This document shows positions 1-10,463 of a stretch of DNA of 64,000 nt, piece after piece (positions within the stretch are counted from its first letter, which is position 1; each line of letters opens with the position of its first letter). The translations under genes and the position numbers were made by a program. The notes beneath the pieces are model-generated. The model did no database searches, was not told the origin of the DNA, and saw only the letters and a program-made list of their open reading frames with translations. Location of the stretch: the NCBI GenBank assembly GCA_004764695.1, contig SMSO01000032.1, forward strand, positions 7,336,668 through 7,400,667, in the 5' to 3' direction. Source of the stretch: Schizochytrium sp. TIO01. Its lineage: Eukaryota; Sar; Bigyra; Thraustochytrida; Thraustochytriidae.

Positions 1-1665
1 GACTCTGACAAAAACACCGAGTCCTCCCGCAATGACGATATAGATGCAACCGAGAGGCTTTATAAACCCCCAGGCGAAGTCATTGGTGGAAATGAGGTTC
101 CTGAAGAGACAGGCGGCGAGGCGGTGCACATGACCAGTGCAATGCAGTGGAAAATTGCAATTGCGGGAAGCTCAATGTTTGCTTCTTCGTACTGCTTGAC
201 CAACGTCTTTCCTTACGTGGGCTTCATGGTGGTGCGCTTTACAGGTAACACCAATGAAGAGGCAGGGTATCATGCCGGTATTCTGGCGAGTGCGTTTATG
301 TTTGCACGCATTCCAACATCAGTGGTGTGGGGCTTTCTAGCGGATCGCGTAGGCCGCAAGTTTGTTCTCATGTGGGGTTGCTTCACCATGTTTGCATTCC
401 AGCTTATGCTGGGCGTGGCACCTAGTTTCGAGGTGGCGGTCTTATCAAGGCTCTTCACTGGACTATTTTCGGGTGTTGTGGGTACATCAAAAACGATCGC
501 AAGCGAGCTTGCTGGCAGTGACCCCGCCGCGCAAAACTTGGCCATGAACATCATCAGCAGTTACTCAAACCTTGGCGTGATTCTTGGACCTGCAATTTCA
601 GGATTTTTATATGATCCTGCTACTCAGTACCCTGAATCATCATTTGCGCAAATCGCTCTATTTCGTGATTACCCATACCTTTTGCCAAACCTTGTGTCGT
701 CACTTTTCTCGCTCGCATCCTTTTTGGGCATTTGGCTTCTATTGCCCGAAACCCTGCCAAATGCGGTGTCTGCTTACAGCTTCTTTTGCAGCGGCTCAAG
801 TAAATCAAAGTATTCCCAGATTTCTACAAGTGCAGGCGATGAAGCTGAGTCATTGTGTGAAGAGGGGTGCCAAGACGATGACAACGCCACATCGCAACCT
901 CCCGAGGAGAAGAAAGGTGAGTTCAGGGAGTTCCTCCGCGTACTTCGTGAGCTTTGGCAGCGTAAGGGTGTCCGCAAGGCATGTATGATGTATGGGTACT
1001 ATTCTTTCATTGCTATTTTCTTCACGGAGCTTTTCCCGCTCTGGCTCATGGCAAAATCTGAGGTTGGAGGTTTTGCGTTTGATGCAAAAACGATTGGTGG
1101 AACAATTAGCTTTTCTGCAATTTTGCTTTTATTGTTTCAGATTCTGATCTTCCCAAGCTTGGGGAAGATTTTCACGAAGCCTCGAGAATTTCTTCGCGCG
1201 ATGCTTGTTTTGTCAATTTTCTATTTCTTCCTATCTCCTATTCTTGGCGTAGTGGATTGGCCAAATCGCACATTTCTTCTCGTGGTTCTCGTGATACATC
1301 GTGGTATTGGAAATATTCTCAATATTGTATGTTTTACGCAATGTAACATTATGCCGAACAACAGCTGTGGAGTTCACGAGCGAGCGACAGTGAATGGACT
1401 GGTTATGGGCATTGCTTCAGTTTACAAAGCCCTCGGGCCATTGTGTGCAGGTTTCACCTTTGCCTGGTCCATCAACAATGGTATGGGATTTCCACTGAAC
1501 TTTAGCTTTAGTTTTTCGATCCTTGGAACTTTATGTGCAATTGCGGCACTATATACTTATAGCTTACCTGAGGAGCTTAATACCATGAAAAAGGTGGTCT
1601 CGGCGCCCCTTACAAAGTCTCAAAGAGATCTTGAGGAGGCCGAGCTGCTGGAGAACCGAACATAG
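1..1665 (+). CDS. MFS transporter, ZIFL/tetracycline-efflux-like (5' end outside window)
   Basis: The frame is open from base 1, so the start codon lies to the left of the window; the first in-frame ATG is at 130. The protein is a major facilitator superfamily carrier with about twelve membrane segments. Motif A (GFLADRVGRK) sits in the loop between helices 2 and 3, about 55 residues after that ATG, and a hydrophilic acidic loop (about residues 220-270) separates the two six-helix halves. Helix spacing and motif A resemble the zinc-induced-facilitator-like/DHA1 group, which usually export small molecules or metal chelates by proton antiport. The substrate cannot be read from sequence. The C-terminus is a short charged cytosolic tail ending at a TAG. 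The upstream in-frame part is acidic and hydrophilic, so it is probably a cytosolic N-terminal tail. Family call is firm; subfamily is tentative. Confidence 0.85.
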   Translation, partial: DSDKNTESSRNDDIDATERLYKPPGEVIGGNEVPEETGGEAVHMTSAMQWKIAIAGSSMFASSYCLTNVFPYVGFMVVRFTGNTNEEAGYHAGILASAFMFARIPTSVVWGFLADRVGRKFVLMWGCFTMFAFQLMLGVAPSFEVAVLSRLFTGLFSGVVGTSKTIASELAGSDPAAQNLAMNIISSYSNLGVILGPAISGFLYDPATQYPESSFAQIALFRDYPYLLPNLVSSLFSLASFLGIWLLLPETLPNAVSAYSFFCSGSSKSKYSQISTSAGDEAESLCEEGCQDDDNATSQPPEEKKGEFREFLRVLRELWQRKGVRKACMMYGYYSFIAIFFTELFPLWLMAKSEVGGFAFDAKTIGGTISFSAILLLLFQILIFPSLGKIFTKPREFLRAMLVLSIFYFFLSPILGVVDWPNRTFLLVVLVIHRGIGNILNIVCFTQCNIMPNNSCGVHERATVNGLVMGIASVYKALGPLCAGFTFAWSINNGMGFPLNFSFSFSILGTLCAIAALYTYSLPEELNTMKKVVSAPLTKSQRDLEEAELLENRT

Positions 1666-3389
1666 ATTCCTAAACGGAATCATCGGATTGTAGATTCTGC
1701 CTGTGTAGAGTGTTTTTTGCCCTCTTCATTGATACACAGCTTTATATTACTGCATATATACTTACATACCTACATACACGTATACATACAACAATTGTCC
1801 TGTCTATCTGACAAACTTCATCGAGTTAAATTTCTGCAAATTCTTTCTAATATATATCGTTTGCTCCCTGTATCTTGATTTCACACGCCTTCACCGGGCC
1901 CAGCTTGCGAACTTCACTTGTGACTATATTTCGGCAGGCTCTAAAACTACGAGTTGGGCCAACTTCTATAAAAGACATTTTGCTTCTGGCAAATAAGGTC
2001 ACACAGTTTCTCTTTCAGCTCTTCTAAACACCTCGTTTGTCCTTCTTCCACCTTAACTTTGAGCAGGTGGCTTGGAACCTAATCTCAATCGCATGCCTCT
2101 GGGTACCTGTAGAATTGGGCCTCCCCTCAATGTTACGTAACCGAAAAAAAGAAACCCATCCGAGCACACAAATGACTCAGCCTGCAAAGAAGACCCCGAG
2201 GCTGCCTGAACGTGGTCCTAGATCTTTGAAATAACCCGATTAAGGCACCCGTCGATGTGAACAAGCTCAAGGATTCCCAATTCCGAGACGAAGATTGCAT
2301 TGCATTTGCAAACTCAGAATTGTCTTGATCCGTGCCATCCGATATGCACTCCTAAGCCTCTCCTATCACCCTTACCGGGATTTTAGCATCTATCAATGAT
2401 TTGACGAGGATTGTTATAACCCTGTAAGACTATGCTAGGAACACTAGCTCTTAGCAGGGTCGGCTTTTCTTCCTGTCTCTGTGGCAAGTGCATAATGGAG
2501 TTTTAGTCTACTTGATACTTTGTATACTCTACTGTAATGCAAGGCGATTATTCACTTTGGGCCAGAATACTCCATTTGGGTGAGGCGAAGGAAAATGAAC
2601 TAAAGAGATGAATTATTATTCCTTTAAGTTTTCTTTTCTTCTTATTTTTTTGGTAATGATGATGATGATGATGATGAAAATGAAGGAAGACTGAAGGAAA
2701 GCAAGCACCAAACCACTCGGGCAACACGCTCTCAGGAGCCGCTCGGCTGGGTTGCAGCGCGTGGGGCGCTCGCCAGCTCGGCTGGCTGGCTGGTATCGAG
2801 CCCGCTTGGGTCTACCTGACTTGGATAGCGGCTTTCATCGCCACGCAAGTTGAGACCACAACGCATCAAGGCGACGTGCTGCCTCTTCGCTGACGACTTC
2901 GTTGTACGTGGCGAGAAGTATCAGTTCTGATCCGCGGTTCTTCAAAATCGTTTAATCTTGTGAAATTTACGCTCAAATTCACGTCTGCAGTTTGTTTGGT
3001 CGGTTGGTCTTTAGAGCTGCCTGGACTGTACGCTCCTCGTGGCTTGGGATATTTTGTTTCTTCATCCGAGTTCACGTACAAGTTGAAGAGCAATCCTGCG
3101 AATATAGCTCTTACTGAAGACCTTTAGCAAGAACTTTCTTACGCCGGGGCTCTCGGCATTAACTGTGGGTGATACATCGAAATTTCTTCTGTGAACTGCG
3201 AGCAAAGTGCGACCCGCTGTAATTGGCCGACTCTGTCGTTTTCGTGGCCAAAGGAATTGAATAAGGCCTCACTCTTCCATTGGCTATTATCTTAGGACAA
3301 GGATAAACTAAAACGTTGAGGTAATCTGCAATCGGATTGCTGGCTTGCGTTGGGAGTGCGGATTGTGTGACTTTCTGAGATATTACAAA
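1666..3389. other. Intergenic spacer, no gene seen
   Basis: Spacer between the MFS gene and the nucleotide transporter. It is AT-rich with TA-rich runs near 1745-1800, one trinucleotide repeat at 2656-2676 and a moderately GC-rich block near 2740-2900. Short open frames here have no recognisable domain. The 3' flank of one gene and the promoter of the next must lie here, but no individual site can be named. Confidence 0.6.
2656..2676 (+). repeat. (ATG)n trinucleotide microsatellite
   Basis: Seven uninterrupted copies of ATG, outside any recognised gene. Confidence 0.95.
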
Positions 3390-5651
3390 ATGATTCAGAT
3401 TGGAGGTCACCTTGCTGACCGTGTAGACGAGATCCCAGGAGGTACTCCGTTAGGATGGTACCACAAATGTCGCCGCACCTTGTCCTGGTTTAATACATGG
3501 TTGCGCACGAGCATCTCTGCCCCACTCATGTTCATGTATATGCTTTTACTCATGGTCAACACATTATTACGTGACAGCAAGGATACCTTATTGGTGACTA
3601 GCGCAGCTGGTGTTGAGGCCATTCCAATCCTCAAATCATGGGTTGTGATTCCTGCAAGCTTCCTTTACTTTGTGGTATACTACAAACTCTCACTTTGGCT
3701 CAGCCCAAGGCAACTTTTCATCACCATCATCATTGGCTTCAACGCATTTTATTTTGCTTTCGCGTGGACTCTCTTTGCCAAGCGGAAATATTTTGTGCCA
3801 CTATCTACGACAGAATGGCTTCGTGAGGTTCTCCCAGTCAATGCTCAACCACTTCGTCTCTTGATAGAAAATTGGCTCTTTGGCATTTTCTACGTCGTTT
3901 CTGAACTCTGGGCTTCGGCAGTGTGCCAGCTCATGTTTTGGAAAGTCGCCAATGAGATTGTTTCAGTAGATCATGCTAAAGGCATCTATCCTTTGATCGG
4001 TGCCTTTGGAAATCTTGGTATGGTAGCTGCTGGGTACCTTCTTCGCGAATTTGCAAATGAGCGTGACATTGTTGCAGCCCATGCTTACTTACGCGTGAAA
4101 ACTTCGCGCTCGAAGCAATTGAAAGCCGTACGACAAGCAGACGAATTCGAAGAAAGCGTAGGGTACAGCGTGTTTAGTGATCTTTTGTTGCCATTTACAG
4201 AGCAAAATATGGATCCACTAGACCAAGCTTGGCAAGGAACCTTACTTGGAATCTCACTTTTGATGATTCTTTGCTCAGTTGTTGTCATCATTGCATACGA
4301 TATTGTCCACAAACGTCACGATGTTCAAGTTCGTCGTGAGCAAGAGCTCGCGACTTTTCGTGCGATCAATGAAATCGAAATTAACACCAATGGAGGAAAT
4401 TCAAGCAATAGGAATCTGCCCACAGGCGAAATCGATTCAGCGAAAATTGAGGACAAACCTGGTAGTACGATCATCAGACGAGGTTCGCTTGATAACAATC
4501 TATGGAATAGTCCAATCAATGGGAGCAACGCTATCAACAATGGTTCCCCAGATCATATGACAGGCGCCACTGACAATCTCGCGAATGGCAGTGATACGCA
4601 TCATATTATCAAGCGCCGCACTGGAAGCGATCATGGGCGGACCATGAAAATTATGAACTCTGCATATTCTGAGGAGAGCAGCTCAAACACCAATGCCAAT
4701 GGCGATCCCGTCCACTCGCATTATACAACTATCGATACAAACAACACAAACATTGGACTAAATCAAGTGGACACCTCCTCATCGGGTCATGATGTGCAAG
4801 GTCCTGGAACATCAGGCTGGGTAAACACAACTTCGACCTCTGGAAACCTTAGCTCTGGAAGCAATGATGACTCTTTGCAGCGTACAAACAGTGCGGACTA
4901 TCAGAAGAAATCAAAGAAAGGCAAGGTGTCGATGATCCAGGCTCTCCGCACGCTAGCAAACTCTACTCCTCTACGTTGTGCAGCTATTCTGGTGGTTTCG
5001 TACGGTATTTCGATCAGTTTGGTCGAGGTCTCCTGGAAGGGCCAGGTCAAAAAGGCACTTGAAAAGCCCAATGATTACTCACGTTTCATGGGAATGTTCT
5101 GGCAGCTCACTGGACTAGTTTCGATGGCGTTTATGCTTATTGGACGGGTGGTTCTTCAGCGCGTAGGGTACGCGCCAGCGGTTCTTTTCACACCTATTTG
5201 CATGGCCGTAGCTGGCTCTTTGTTCTTTATGGTGTCTATTGTCTCTGACCTCATGTCAGGTCCGAGCGCTGTTTACATTGCAGACTCCATTCCCTGGGCT
5301 GCTTATTTTGGTGGAGCTGCTGTACTCTTTGCTAAGGCAGCCAAGTATGCCTTTTTCGATGCGACCAAGGAAATCATTTTCATTCCTCTTGATGCGTCTT
5401 CCAAGAACCTTGGCAAGGCGGCCATTGACGTTGTGGCCTATCGCCTTTCCAAATCTGGTGGCTCGATCATTCTCCAGCTAGTCATGATCATCTTTGGATC
5501 CATCAGTAGCTCCGCAGGCTGCACACCTATTGCGATTGTTTTTGGCGTCGTAGTCTTGGCTTGGATCCATGCTGCGCTCACGGCAAACAGCTTTATTCAC
5601 GATGCCCAAGAGGATAACAAGCGAACCCCAGATTCGCAGCACATTGTATGA
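3390..5651 (+). CDS. ATP/ADP translocase, TLC/NTT family
   Basis: A 753-residue carrier of the TLC family (plastid, Rickettsia and Chlamydia nucleotide transporters), which exchange ATP for ADP or import nucleotides. The start is the ATG at 3390; the frame runs upstream without another ATG. Family hallmarks are RDSKDTL at residues 61-67 (the conserved substrate-site lysine), ENWLFG near 160, VEVSWK at 545-550, DATKEIIFIPL at 657-667 and KAAIDVVAYRLSKSGGS near 676-692. About eleven to twelve membrane helices are visible. The odd part is a roughly 200-residue polar linker (about 310-515), rich in Asn, Ser, Thr and Gly, inserted between the two halves where plant NTTs carry only a short charged loop. 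I see no clear plastid transit peptide: the first 35 residues are only mildly basic. It may act in a plastid relic, another organelle or the plasma membrane; the sequence does not say which. Confidence 0.9.
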   Translation: MIQIGGHLADRVDEIPGGTPLGWYHKCRRTLSWFNTWLRTSISAPLMFMYMLLLMVNTLLRDSKDTLLVTSAAGVEAIPILKSWVVIPASFLYFVVYYKLSLWLSPRQLFITIIIGFNAFYFAFAWTLFAKRKYFVPLSTTEWLREVLPVNAQPLRLLIENWLFGIFYVVSELWASAVCQLMFWKVANEIVSVDHAKGIYPLIGAFGNLGMVAAGYLLREFANERDIVAAHAYLRVKTSRSKQLKAVRQADEFEESVGYSVFSDLLLPFTEQNMDPLDQAWQGTLLGISLLMILCSVVVIIAYDIVHKRHDVQVRREQELATFRAINEIEINTNGGNSSNRNLPTGEIDSAKIEDKPGSTIIRRGSLDNNLWNSPINGSNAINNGSPDHMTGATDNLANGSDTHHIIKRRTGSDHGRTMKIMNSAYSEESSSNTNANGDPVHSHYTTIDTNNTNIGLNQVDTSSSGHDVQGPGTSGWVNTTSTSGNLSSGSNDDSLQRTNSADYQKKSKKGKVSMIQALRTLANSTPLRCAAILVVSYGISISLVEVSWKGQVKKALEKPNDYSRFMGMFWQLTGLVSMAFMLIGRVVLQRVGYAPAVLFTPICMAVAGSLFFMVSIVSDLMSGPSAVYIADSIPWAAYFGGAAVLFAKAAKYAFFDATKEIIFIPLDASSKNLGKAAIDVVAYRLSKSGGSIILQLVMIIFGSISSSAGCTPIAIVFGVVVLAWIHAALTANSFIHDAQEDNKRTPDSQHIV

Positions 5652-6634
5652 TCGTTTAATCTTTGAAAGTTTTCCCTTGCTTCTGGGAATTTCATAGTCT
5701 GTAGCTACAGACTCATCTTGCTAAGCACCAGTATTTGCTTCACAATAATCCACACATAAACAACTCAGAACAAAAACATTAACTTTTAATTCACACAAAG
5801 AACTCCCTTATGTATGTGACTCTAAAATGCCAACTTAATGCTCCCCCTCAATCGTAACCGCTTCGACATGCAAGACTATAAGTCAGGAGAGTTCAACCTG
5901 GTATCTCTGCACTCTCACTATTCAAAGGCTGTTTTTATCAAGCCTATCCTTGGGTAAAAACCCAAGTCGGAGCATACTGCTCATAGGAATCTGCATGCTC
6001 TGCAGGGTATCTGCGAATCCTGCACGGTATTACGGCTTTGCTTTGAGTCTTCACGTAGCTAGCTATGTTAGAGAGGTACTTCTTGGCAGAGGAAGTGATT
6101 CAGTTGTGACCAGTACCAAGATCTTGGTACCGGTCCCATTTGCCGAGAGAGAGACCATCAAAGCAAAACCTCATTGTCTCCTTTTTTATTCTTAAAAAAG
6201 AAAGAAGCTAAAAGTAGAGAATGTGGAATACACTGTGTTTACACTCTATAATTCCACTGTATGAAATAGATTAATTAAAGTTATAACTCTGTGTATGGTA
6301 TTTAAAAAAGCATAGAAAGGAAACTTGAAAAGAAAAAGCATAAATTAACAATTGAGAAAATTGAATAGAGCGACCAAACTCTTTCTTTTCCGCTCCGCTC
6401 GCCCCGTTCCCAGCGGGCCTCAAAGCGAGCTGACCTCTTCGGCGCGAGGGACTTGCCTCGGCATATCCCTGATCTCACCTCATAGCCTTCCTCTGGCACG
6501 AAAGTTCGCCTGCTAAACGTGGATTCTGAGGTGGACTTCCACTCCCGTTCACTCTTCGTCATCGCTCCTCATTCTTCACCTTTGTTCACGCGGACAGCTA
6601 GCTCGGAGACAGTAGCACTAGAACCGAACTAGCG
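5652..6634. other. Intergenic spacer, no gene seen
   Basis: AT-rich 3' flank of the nucleotide transporter followed by a GC-rich stretch (about 6380-6630) immediately before the next start codon, as expected for a promoter/5' leader. The short frame at 5950-6195 has no domain signal. Confidence 0.55.
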
Positions 6635-8587
6635 ATGGCCAAGTACGTTCCGCCGCACCTGCGCGGAAACGGAGGCGGGTCTGAGCCGCCTGCTCCGCCC
6701 CGGGCCTCAAATCGCCAGACGGGCAACAACATCATGGGCGGTGGCGCGCCCAACAATAATATGGGCAGCAGAGGAAACAACCCTGGATTTGGCCAGGACC
6801 GTGAATTCGGGCGTCGAAACGATGCTCCGTTCGGCTCAAGAGGAGGGTCTGGAGGTCGGTGGGACCGTTTAGATGCTCCCATGCAGCCTCGGCCCTTGCT
6901 CGCAAAATCTCATGAGCAGAGCTCTAACGAGAGCAAAGCTTCGTGGAGCAAAATCCATGCCAAGACCAGAGGCCCTGCGAGATTTTCTGAAGATGATGGC
7001 ACAAACTCTGGAGCACAATCAAGTCTTGGTCAAGATGGTGCTGGCGAAAGTTCAAGTCGTGGAGAAGGTGCCAAGGAAGATGTCAAATCAGAACTGACAC
7101 CCGAAGAAGCTGCCAAAGAACGTGAGGAGGCCGAAAAGGAGCGACACCCTGACATGCACTCTGAGGAAACAGTGGCACTCTCAGAATTCTTCGAAGAAAA
7201 CAGTGACACGTTTCGCACGTGGGCACGTGTCAGGTCAGAAGGTTACTCGAATAAACATATTAGTCACTTTTTCGAAAGGAAAAAGTCTACACGTGACTCC
7301 GGTGCGAAACGCGCAGGAGCCTACCATGGAGCGGAGATCAAGCCCATTTTCACGCAATTTTATAAATATGCAGTAGACATTGATAATGGTCTTGCTTACA
7401 CGGAACGTATGATTGATATTGCTGAGTCTCAAGGAAACGCATGGTTTATCGACTTTGGCTACGCTCCGGGTGGTATGTCTGATCTACTGCTCAACTCGCA
7501 CGAGAAGATTCACGGATGCGGCGTGACTCTCGACCCAGGTGATGGCGGAAATATTTACGTTGAAGCGCTCGACCGTCATCCAAGGTTTCATCCCTATATT
7601 GGAGACGTGATCGATATGGCACGGGAGGATTTGGACCTCCAAAAGGCTGCTGGACTTCCGGAAGACTTTGAGGGCTTCGACTTCGTTATCGTCGGCATCA
7701 CTATTCATCAGGAGTGGGAGGGGCCGAACATGAACGAACTTAAGGACTTGCTCCACTTCTCACAACTGTTTTTTGCCTACAAATACCTCAAGCCTGGTGG
7801 TATGGTGATGCAGCGCATGCATATGAGTGTGCGTTTGGTTGACGCACACATGCTTTCGCTGCTCCTCTCGAGTTTTGCGATCGAAAAGTTTTCTGGTCTT
7901 AAAGTTGGCCAACGGCGCCTCGAGGCTCGCCTTAATGAGGTCGCAGCACGCCAAAAGGCTCGTGCTGAAGAAGCCGAGGCTGTCAAGGCCAAGCGTGAGC
8001 AAGAAAAGCAAAAAATGAGCGGCTTATCAAAACTTGAAATGCTTGCGGCCAAAATGGAGGCCGACGACGCTGCTCAGAGTGAAGCTGCACAGAGTGAGCT
8101 CACTGCTTATGCATGGAACCATCTAGACCGCACTGCTGTGGCATCCAAGCCATTCTCCACATTTTCCATGCGTAAGACTTATTGGGTCATTTACCATGGT
8201 TTTCACTGTAAGGATGAAGATCGCAAGGCTGTCTTGGACCGCCTCAAGATCCTTGTGCAGCCTGATCTTTTCGCCTATGGCTATGACGCTGAGAACGAAA
8301 AGTTCAACAAACCTATCCTTATGGACATGAATATTCACGATTTACTTGAAAAGTATGGCAAGAGCATGATTGCTGTGCTCGAGTCCGTCTGGCTCAAACA
8401 GGTCGAAGCTCTAGAGGGCTTTATGGCCGGCCAGACTGATAAGATGTGTCGCGATGGCATCGCATGTCGTCGCCGTCACTGCAACATGGCTCACCGCCCC
8501 TCTGATATGATCCCCTCTGTCTTAGATGCCCTCAATGCTGTAGATTTGCGCGCAAGACCTCGTCTTCAGGAACTTGGTCTTCAGTAA
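6635..8587 (+). CDS. FtsJ-like methyltransferase with C-terminal CCCH zinc finger
   Basis: A 650-residue protein. Residues 1-100 are a Gly/Asn/Pro-rich low-complexity tail opening with MAKYVPPHLR, a start seen in several RNA-binding proteins. After an acidic linker and a helical segment comes a Rossmann methyltransferase core: motif I DFGYAPGG at 273-280, a following DPGDGGN segment near 300, and a YLKPGG strand near 384-389 as in FtsJ/RrmJ 2'-O-methyltransferases. The usual SD dipeptide of motif IV appears replaced (VGITIHQEW near 352), so catalytic competence is uncertain. A Lys/Glu/Ala-rich coiled coil (about 428-490) follows. C605-x5-C611-x4-C616-x3-H620 is a CCCH finger at the C-terminus. 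An RNA substrate is inferred from the FtsJ fold plus finger; which RNA is unknown. ATG 6635 is the only sensible start. An AATAAA lies 187 bases after the stop. Confidence 0.75.
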   Translation: MAKYVPPHLRGNGGGSEPPAPPRASNRQTGNNIMGGGAPNNNMGSRGNNPGFGQDREFGRRNDAPFGSRGGSGGRWDRLDAPMQPRPLLAKSHEQSSNESKASWSKIHAKTRGPARFSEDDGTNSGAQSSLGQDGAGESSSRGEGAKEDVKSELTPEEAAKEREEAEKERHPDMHSEETVALSEFFEENSDTFRTWARVRSEGYSNKHISHFFERKKSTRDSGAKRAGAYHGAEIKPIFTQFYKYAVDIDNGLAYTERMIDIAESQGNAWFIDFGYAPGGMSDLLLNSHEKIHGCGVTLDPGDGGNIYVEALDRHPRFHPYIGDVIDMAREDLDLQKAAGLPEDFEGFDFVIVGITIHQEWEGPNMNELKDLLHFSQLFFAYKYLKPGGMVMQRMHMSVRLVDAHMLSLLLSSFAIEKFSGLKVGQRRLEARLNEVAARQKARAEEAEAVKAKREQEKQKMSGLSKLEMLAAKMEADDAAQSEAAQSELTAYAWNHLDRTAVASKPFSTFSMRKTYWVIYHGFHCKDEDRKAVLDRLKILVQPDLFAYGYDAENEKFNKPILMDMNIHDLLEKYGKSMIAVLESVWLKQVEALEGFMAGQTDKMCRDGIACRRRHCNMAHRPSDMIPSVLDALNAVDLRARPRLQELGLQ

Positions 8588-9206
8588 TCTCTACTTCTAT
8601 ATTTTACTATCTTTCCTTCTTTTTTGCTCTCCTTCTTCTACATGCGCATAAACTCATGTAGTTGCCCGTGCTCCATAAACATATATATAGCCCATTTTTA
8701 ACTTTTATATGTTCGCAGCGTCAACTTCGAGTACTTTCTTTAGAACTCATTTTTAGTCTCAAACTTGTTCCTGAATAAAGATGCATAGTAATCTTGCTTC
8801 GCTAAAGACCCTTGCCTCCAACGTTATGCTTACACCATAGTGCTCTTTGCACGAGCCCATGATGTCTGGGCTCTTCAATTCTCCTGCAGAGGCTCAAATC
8901 AGGCATTGGGACCGTTGTGATGTGTAATAGCCTACTTCTATGGTTTCTGATAGATGAAACCGTAATTACGAGAATCGTAGTGAGTTTGGCAAAGGAAGGA
9001 AAAGTCAAAGCGACTGCAAACATTATTTGGCTTTGAATCCCTCTGCACCTTCATTCTGCACAGGAGCTAAGAGAGTTAGAGAGGCTCCTCTGACTCGCCT
9101 GAGAATAGAAATTCTTCTTGAACTGGGAGGCAGAAACCGTACGAGAAGGACGTGGAAAAATCCGATTGAAGGTCTTTGGAGAGAAAAAGTTACAGCAAGT
9201 CCCACC
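8588..9206. other. Intergenic spacer and 5' leader
   Basis: Pyrimidine-rich and AT-rich 3' flank of the FtsJ-like gene, with an AATAAA at 8774-8779. The stretch 9027-9206 is open in frame with the next gene but lacks an ATG and is likely its 5' leader. Confidence 0.5.
8774..8779 (+). terminator. AATAAA polyadenylation signal candidate
   Basis: A canonical AATAAA hexamer 187 bases downstream of the FtsJ-like stop codon, on the same strand. Its use is inferred. Confidence 0.4.
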
Positions 9207-10463
9207 ATGCAGCAACCTGGAGGAGGCGGCTTCCAGCACCTACTACAGCAAGCAGCGGCCCTTAAAGGCGAGCAAGTCAAGGCAGAAAGACGAAAATTTG
9301 AGGCCCAGCCCACTTTCTTACAAAATACGCTCTTCCACTGCCGTCATGAAGATGTCATGAAAGTTCGTGAGATGACAGACGTAGAAGAGCGTATCAGTGC
9401 AGCAACAGAGTTTAAGACAAAGGGCAACGAGCTTTTTCAAAAAGGTGACTTGCTGGCTGCAAATGATATGTATGAAAGATGCATCGGTTGCTTCTGGTTC
9501 ATCGAGACATCAGAACCGAATTTCAAAGACAAAGGAATTAAGGATGAGTACTTAACTTTTCACAAGGAGCACACAGACAACGAACGGGTGCGCAAGCTCA
9601 TTGCGTCTGCGCTTGTAAACGGTGCTGGGTGTCACCAACAATTTAAACAGTGGCTTCAGAGCGTGCAGAACTGTACTTACGCGATCGAGCTTGATGATAC
9701 TAATGCAAAGGCTTTCTATCGTCGTGCTCAAGCACGTACAATCCCAGTGAGCTGTGGAGCACTGGATCTCGACTATGCAATTCAGGATCTGCGCCAAGCT
9801 GTTAAGCTCAAACCTGACGATCGATCACTGAGGAAGATGTATAACGATTTAGTTGCGCAGCGCACCCGCCAACGCCAAGCTGACAAAACAACCTTCAGCG
9901 GAATTTTCGAAAAAGCAGACTTAGCCGAAGATGCAGTCGAAGATAAAGAGAACATGACTGCTTCGCAAAACTCAAGTTCACATATTCAAGACAACCCAAG
10001 CCAGAAACATAATCAGCGTTCTACCGAACAAGAAATTAGCATGTACAAAGACATAGCTGCATCGTTGAGACAGGCAGGGCGTGACGAAGATGCGGCCCAG
10101 GTGGAAAAAGCTGTAGCTCAAGCAGAAGAAAGTCTTGAGCGGAAACGCCTTCTAGGTAGCAATGATTTTAGGAATCCAACTCCCCAAATGATTCGTGAGG
10201 CAAAAGAAGAACATGGAATTGACCTGACAGATCCACAGGTGCAGGATGAGTTGAGGCGTCAATGGGAACGGCGTGAGAAGGGACTGGAACCAGATTTTGG
10301 TGATTTAGGCGGTACCTCTGAGTCTGGCGAAGGGGGTATTAAAAGCCCAATTAATGGTAACCTCATGCTGCTTATTGTTTTCGTTGCCATTATTGCTTCA
10401 ATTATATCTTCAGCAAGCTCAGAGTGGCCACCTACTGCTCCGTGGTTTTCCACATCCTCGTAA
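9207..10463 (+). CDS. Tail-anchored TPR protein
   Basis: A 418-residue protein from the ATG at 9207, whose context CCCACCATG favours it; the frame upstream to 9027 has no ATG. Residues about 62-100, 130-165 and 165-205 read as helical TPR repeats, including the A-F-Y-R-R-A-Q-A signature of the third repeat, as in immunophilin-type and TTC-type co-chaperones. This is followed by a Ser/Gln-rich linker, a charged helix and an acidic segment. A single hydrophobic helix at about 386-403 lies 15 residues from the C-terminus, giving a tail-anchor topology with the TPR domain in the cytosol (as in FKBP8). No peptidyl-prolyl isomerase domain is present. Probable role: an Hsp90/Hsp70-binding adaptor on the ER or mitochondrial outer membrane; the membrane cannot be decided from sequence. 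Confidence 0.75.
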   Translation: MQQPGGGGFQHLLQQAAALKGEQVKAERRKFEAQPTFLQNTLFHCRHEDVMKVREMTDVEERISAATEFKTKGNELFQKGDLLAANDMYERCIGCFWFIETSEPNFKDKGIKDEYLTFHKEHTDNERVRKLIASALVNGAGCHQQFKQWLQSVQNCTYAIELDDTNAKAFYRRAQARTIPVSCGALDLDYAIQDLRQAVKLKPDDRSLRKMYNDLVAQRTRQRQADKTTFSGIFEKADLAEDAVEDKENMTASQNSSSHIQDNPSQKHNQRSTEQEISMYKDIAASLRQAGRDEDAAQVEKAVAQAEESLERKRLLGSNDFRNPTPQMIREAKEEHGIDLTDPQVQDELRRQWERREKGLEPDFGDLGGTSESGEGGIKSPINGNLMLLIVFVAIIASIISSASSEWPPTAPWFSTSS

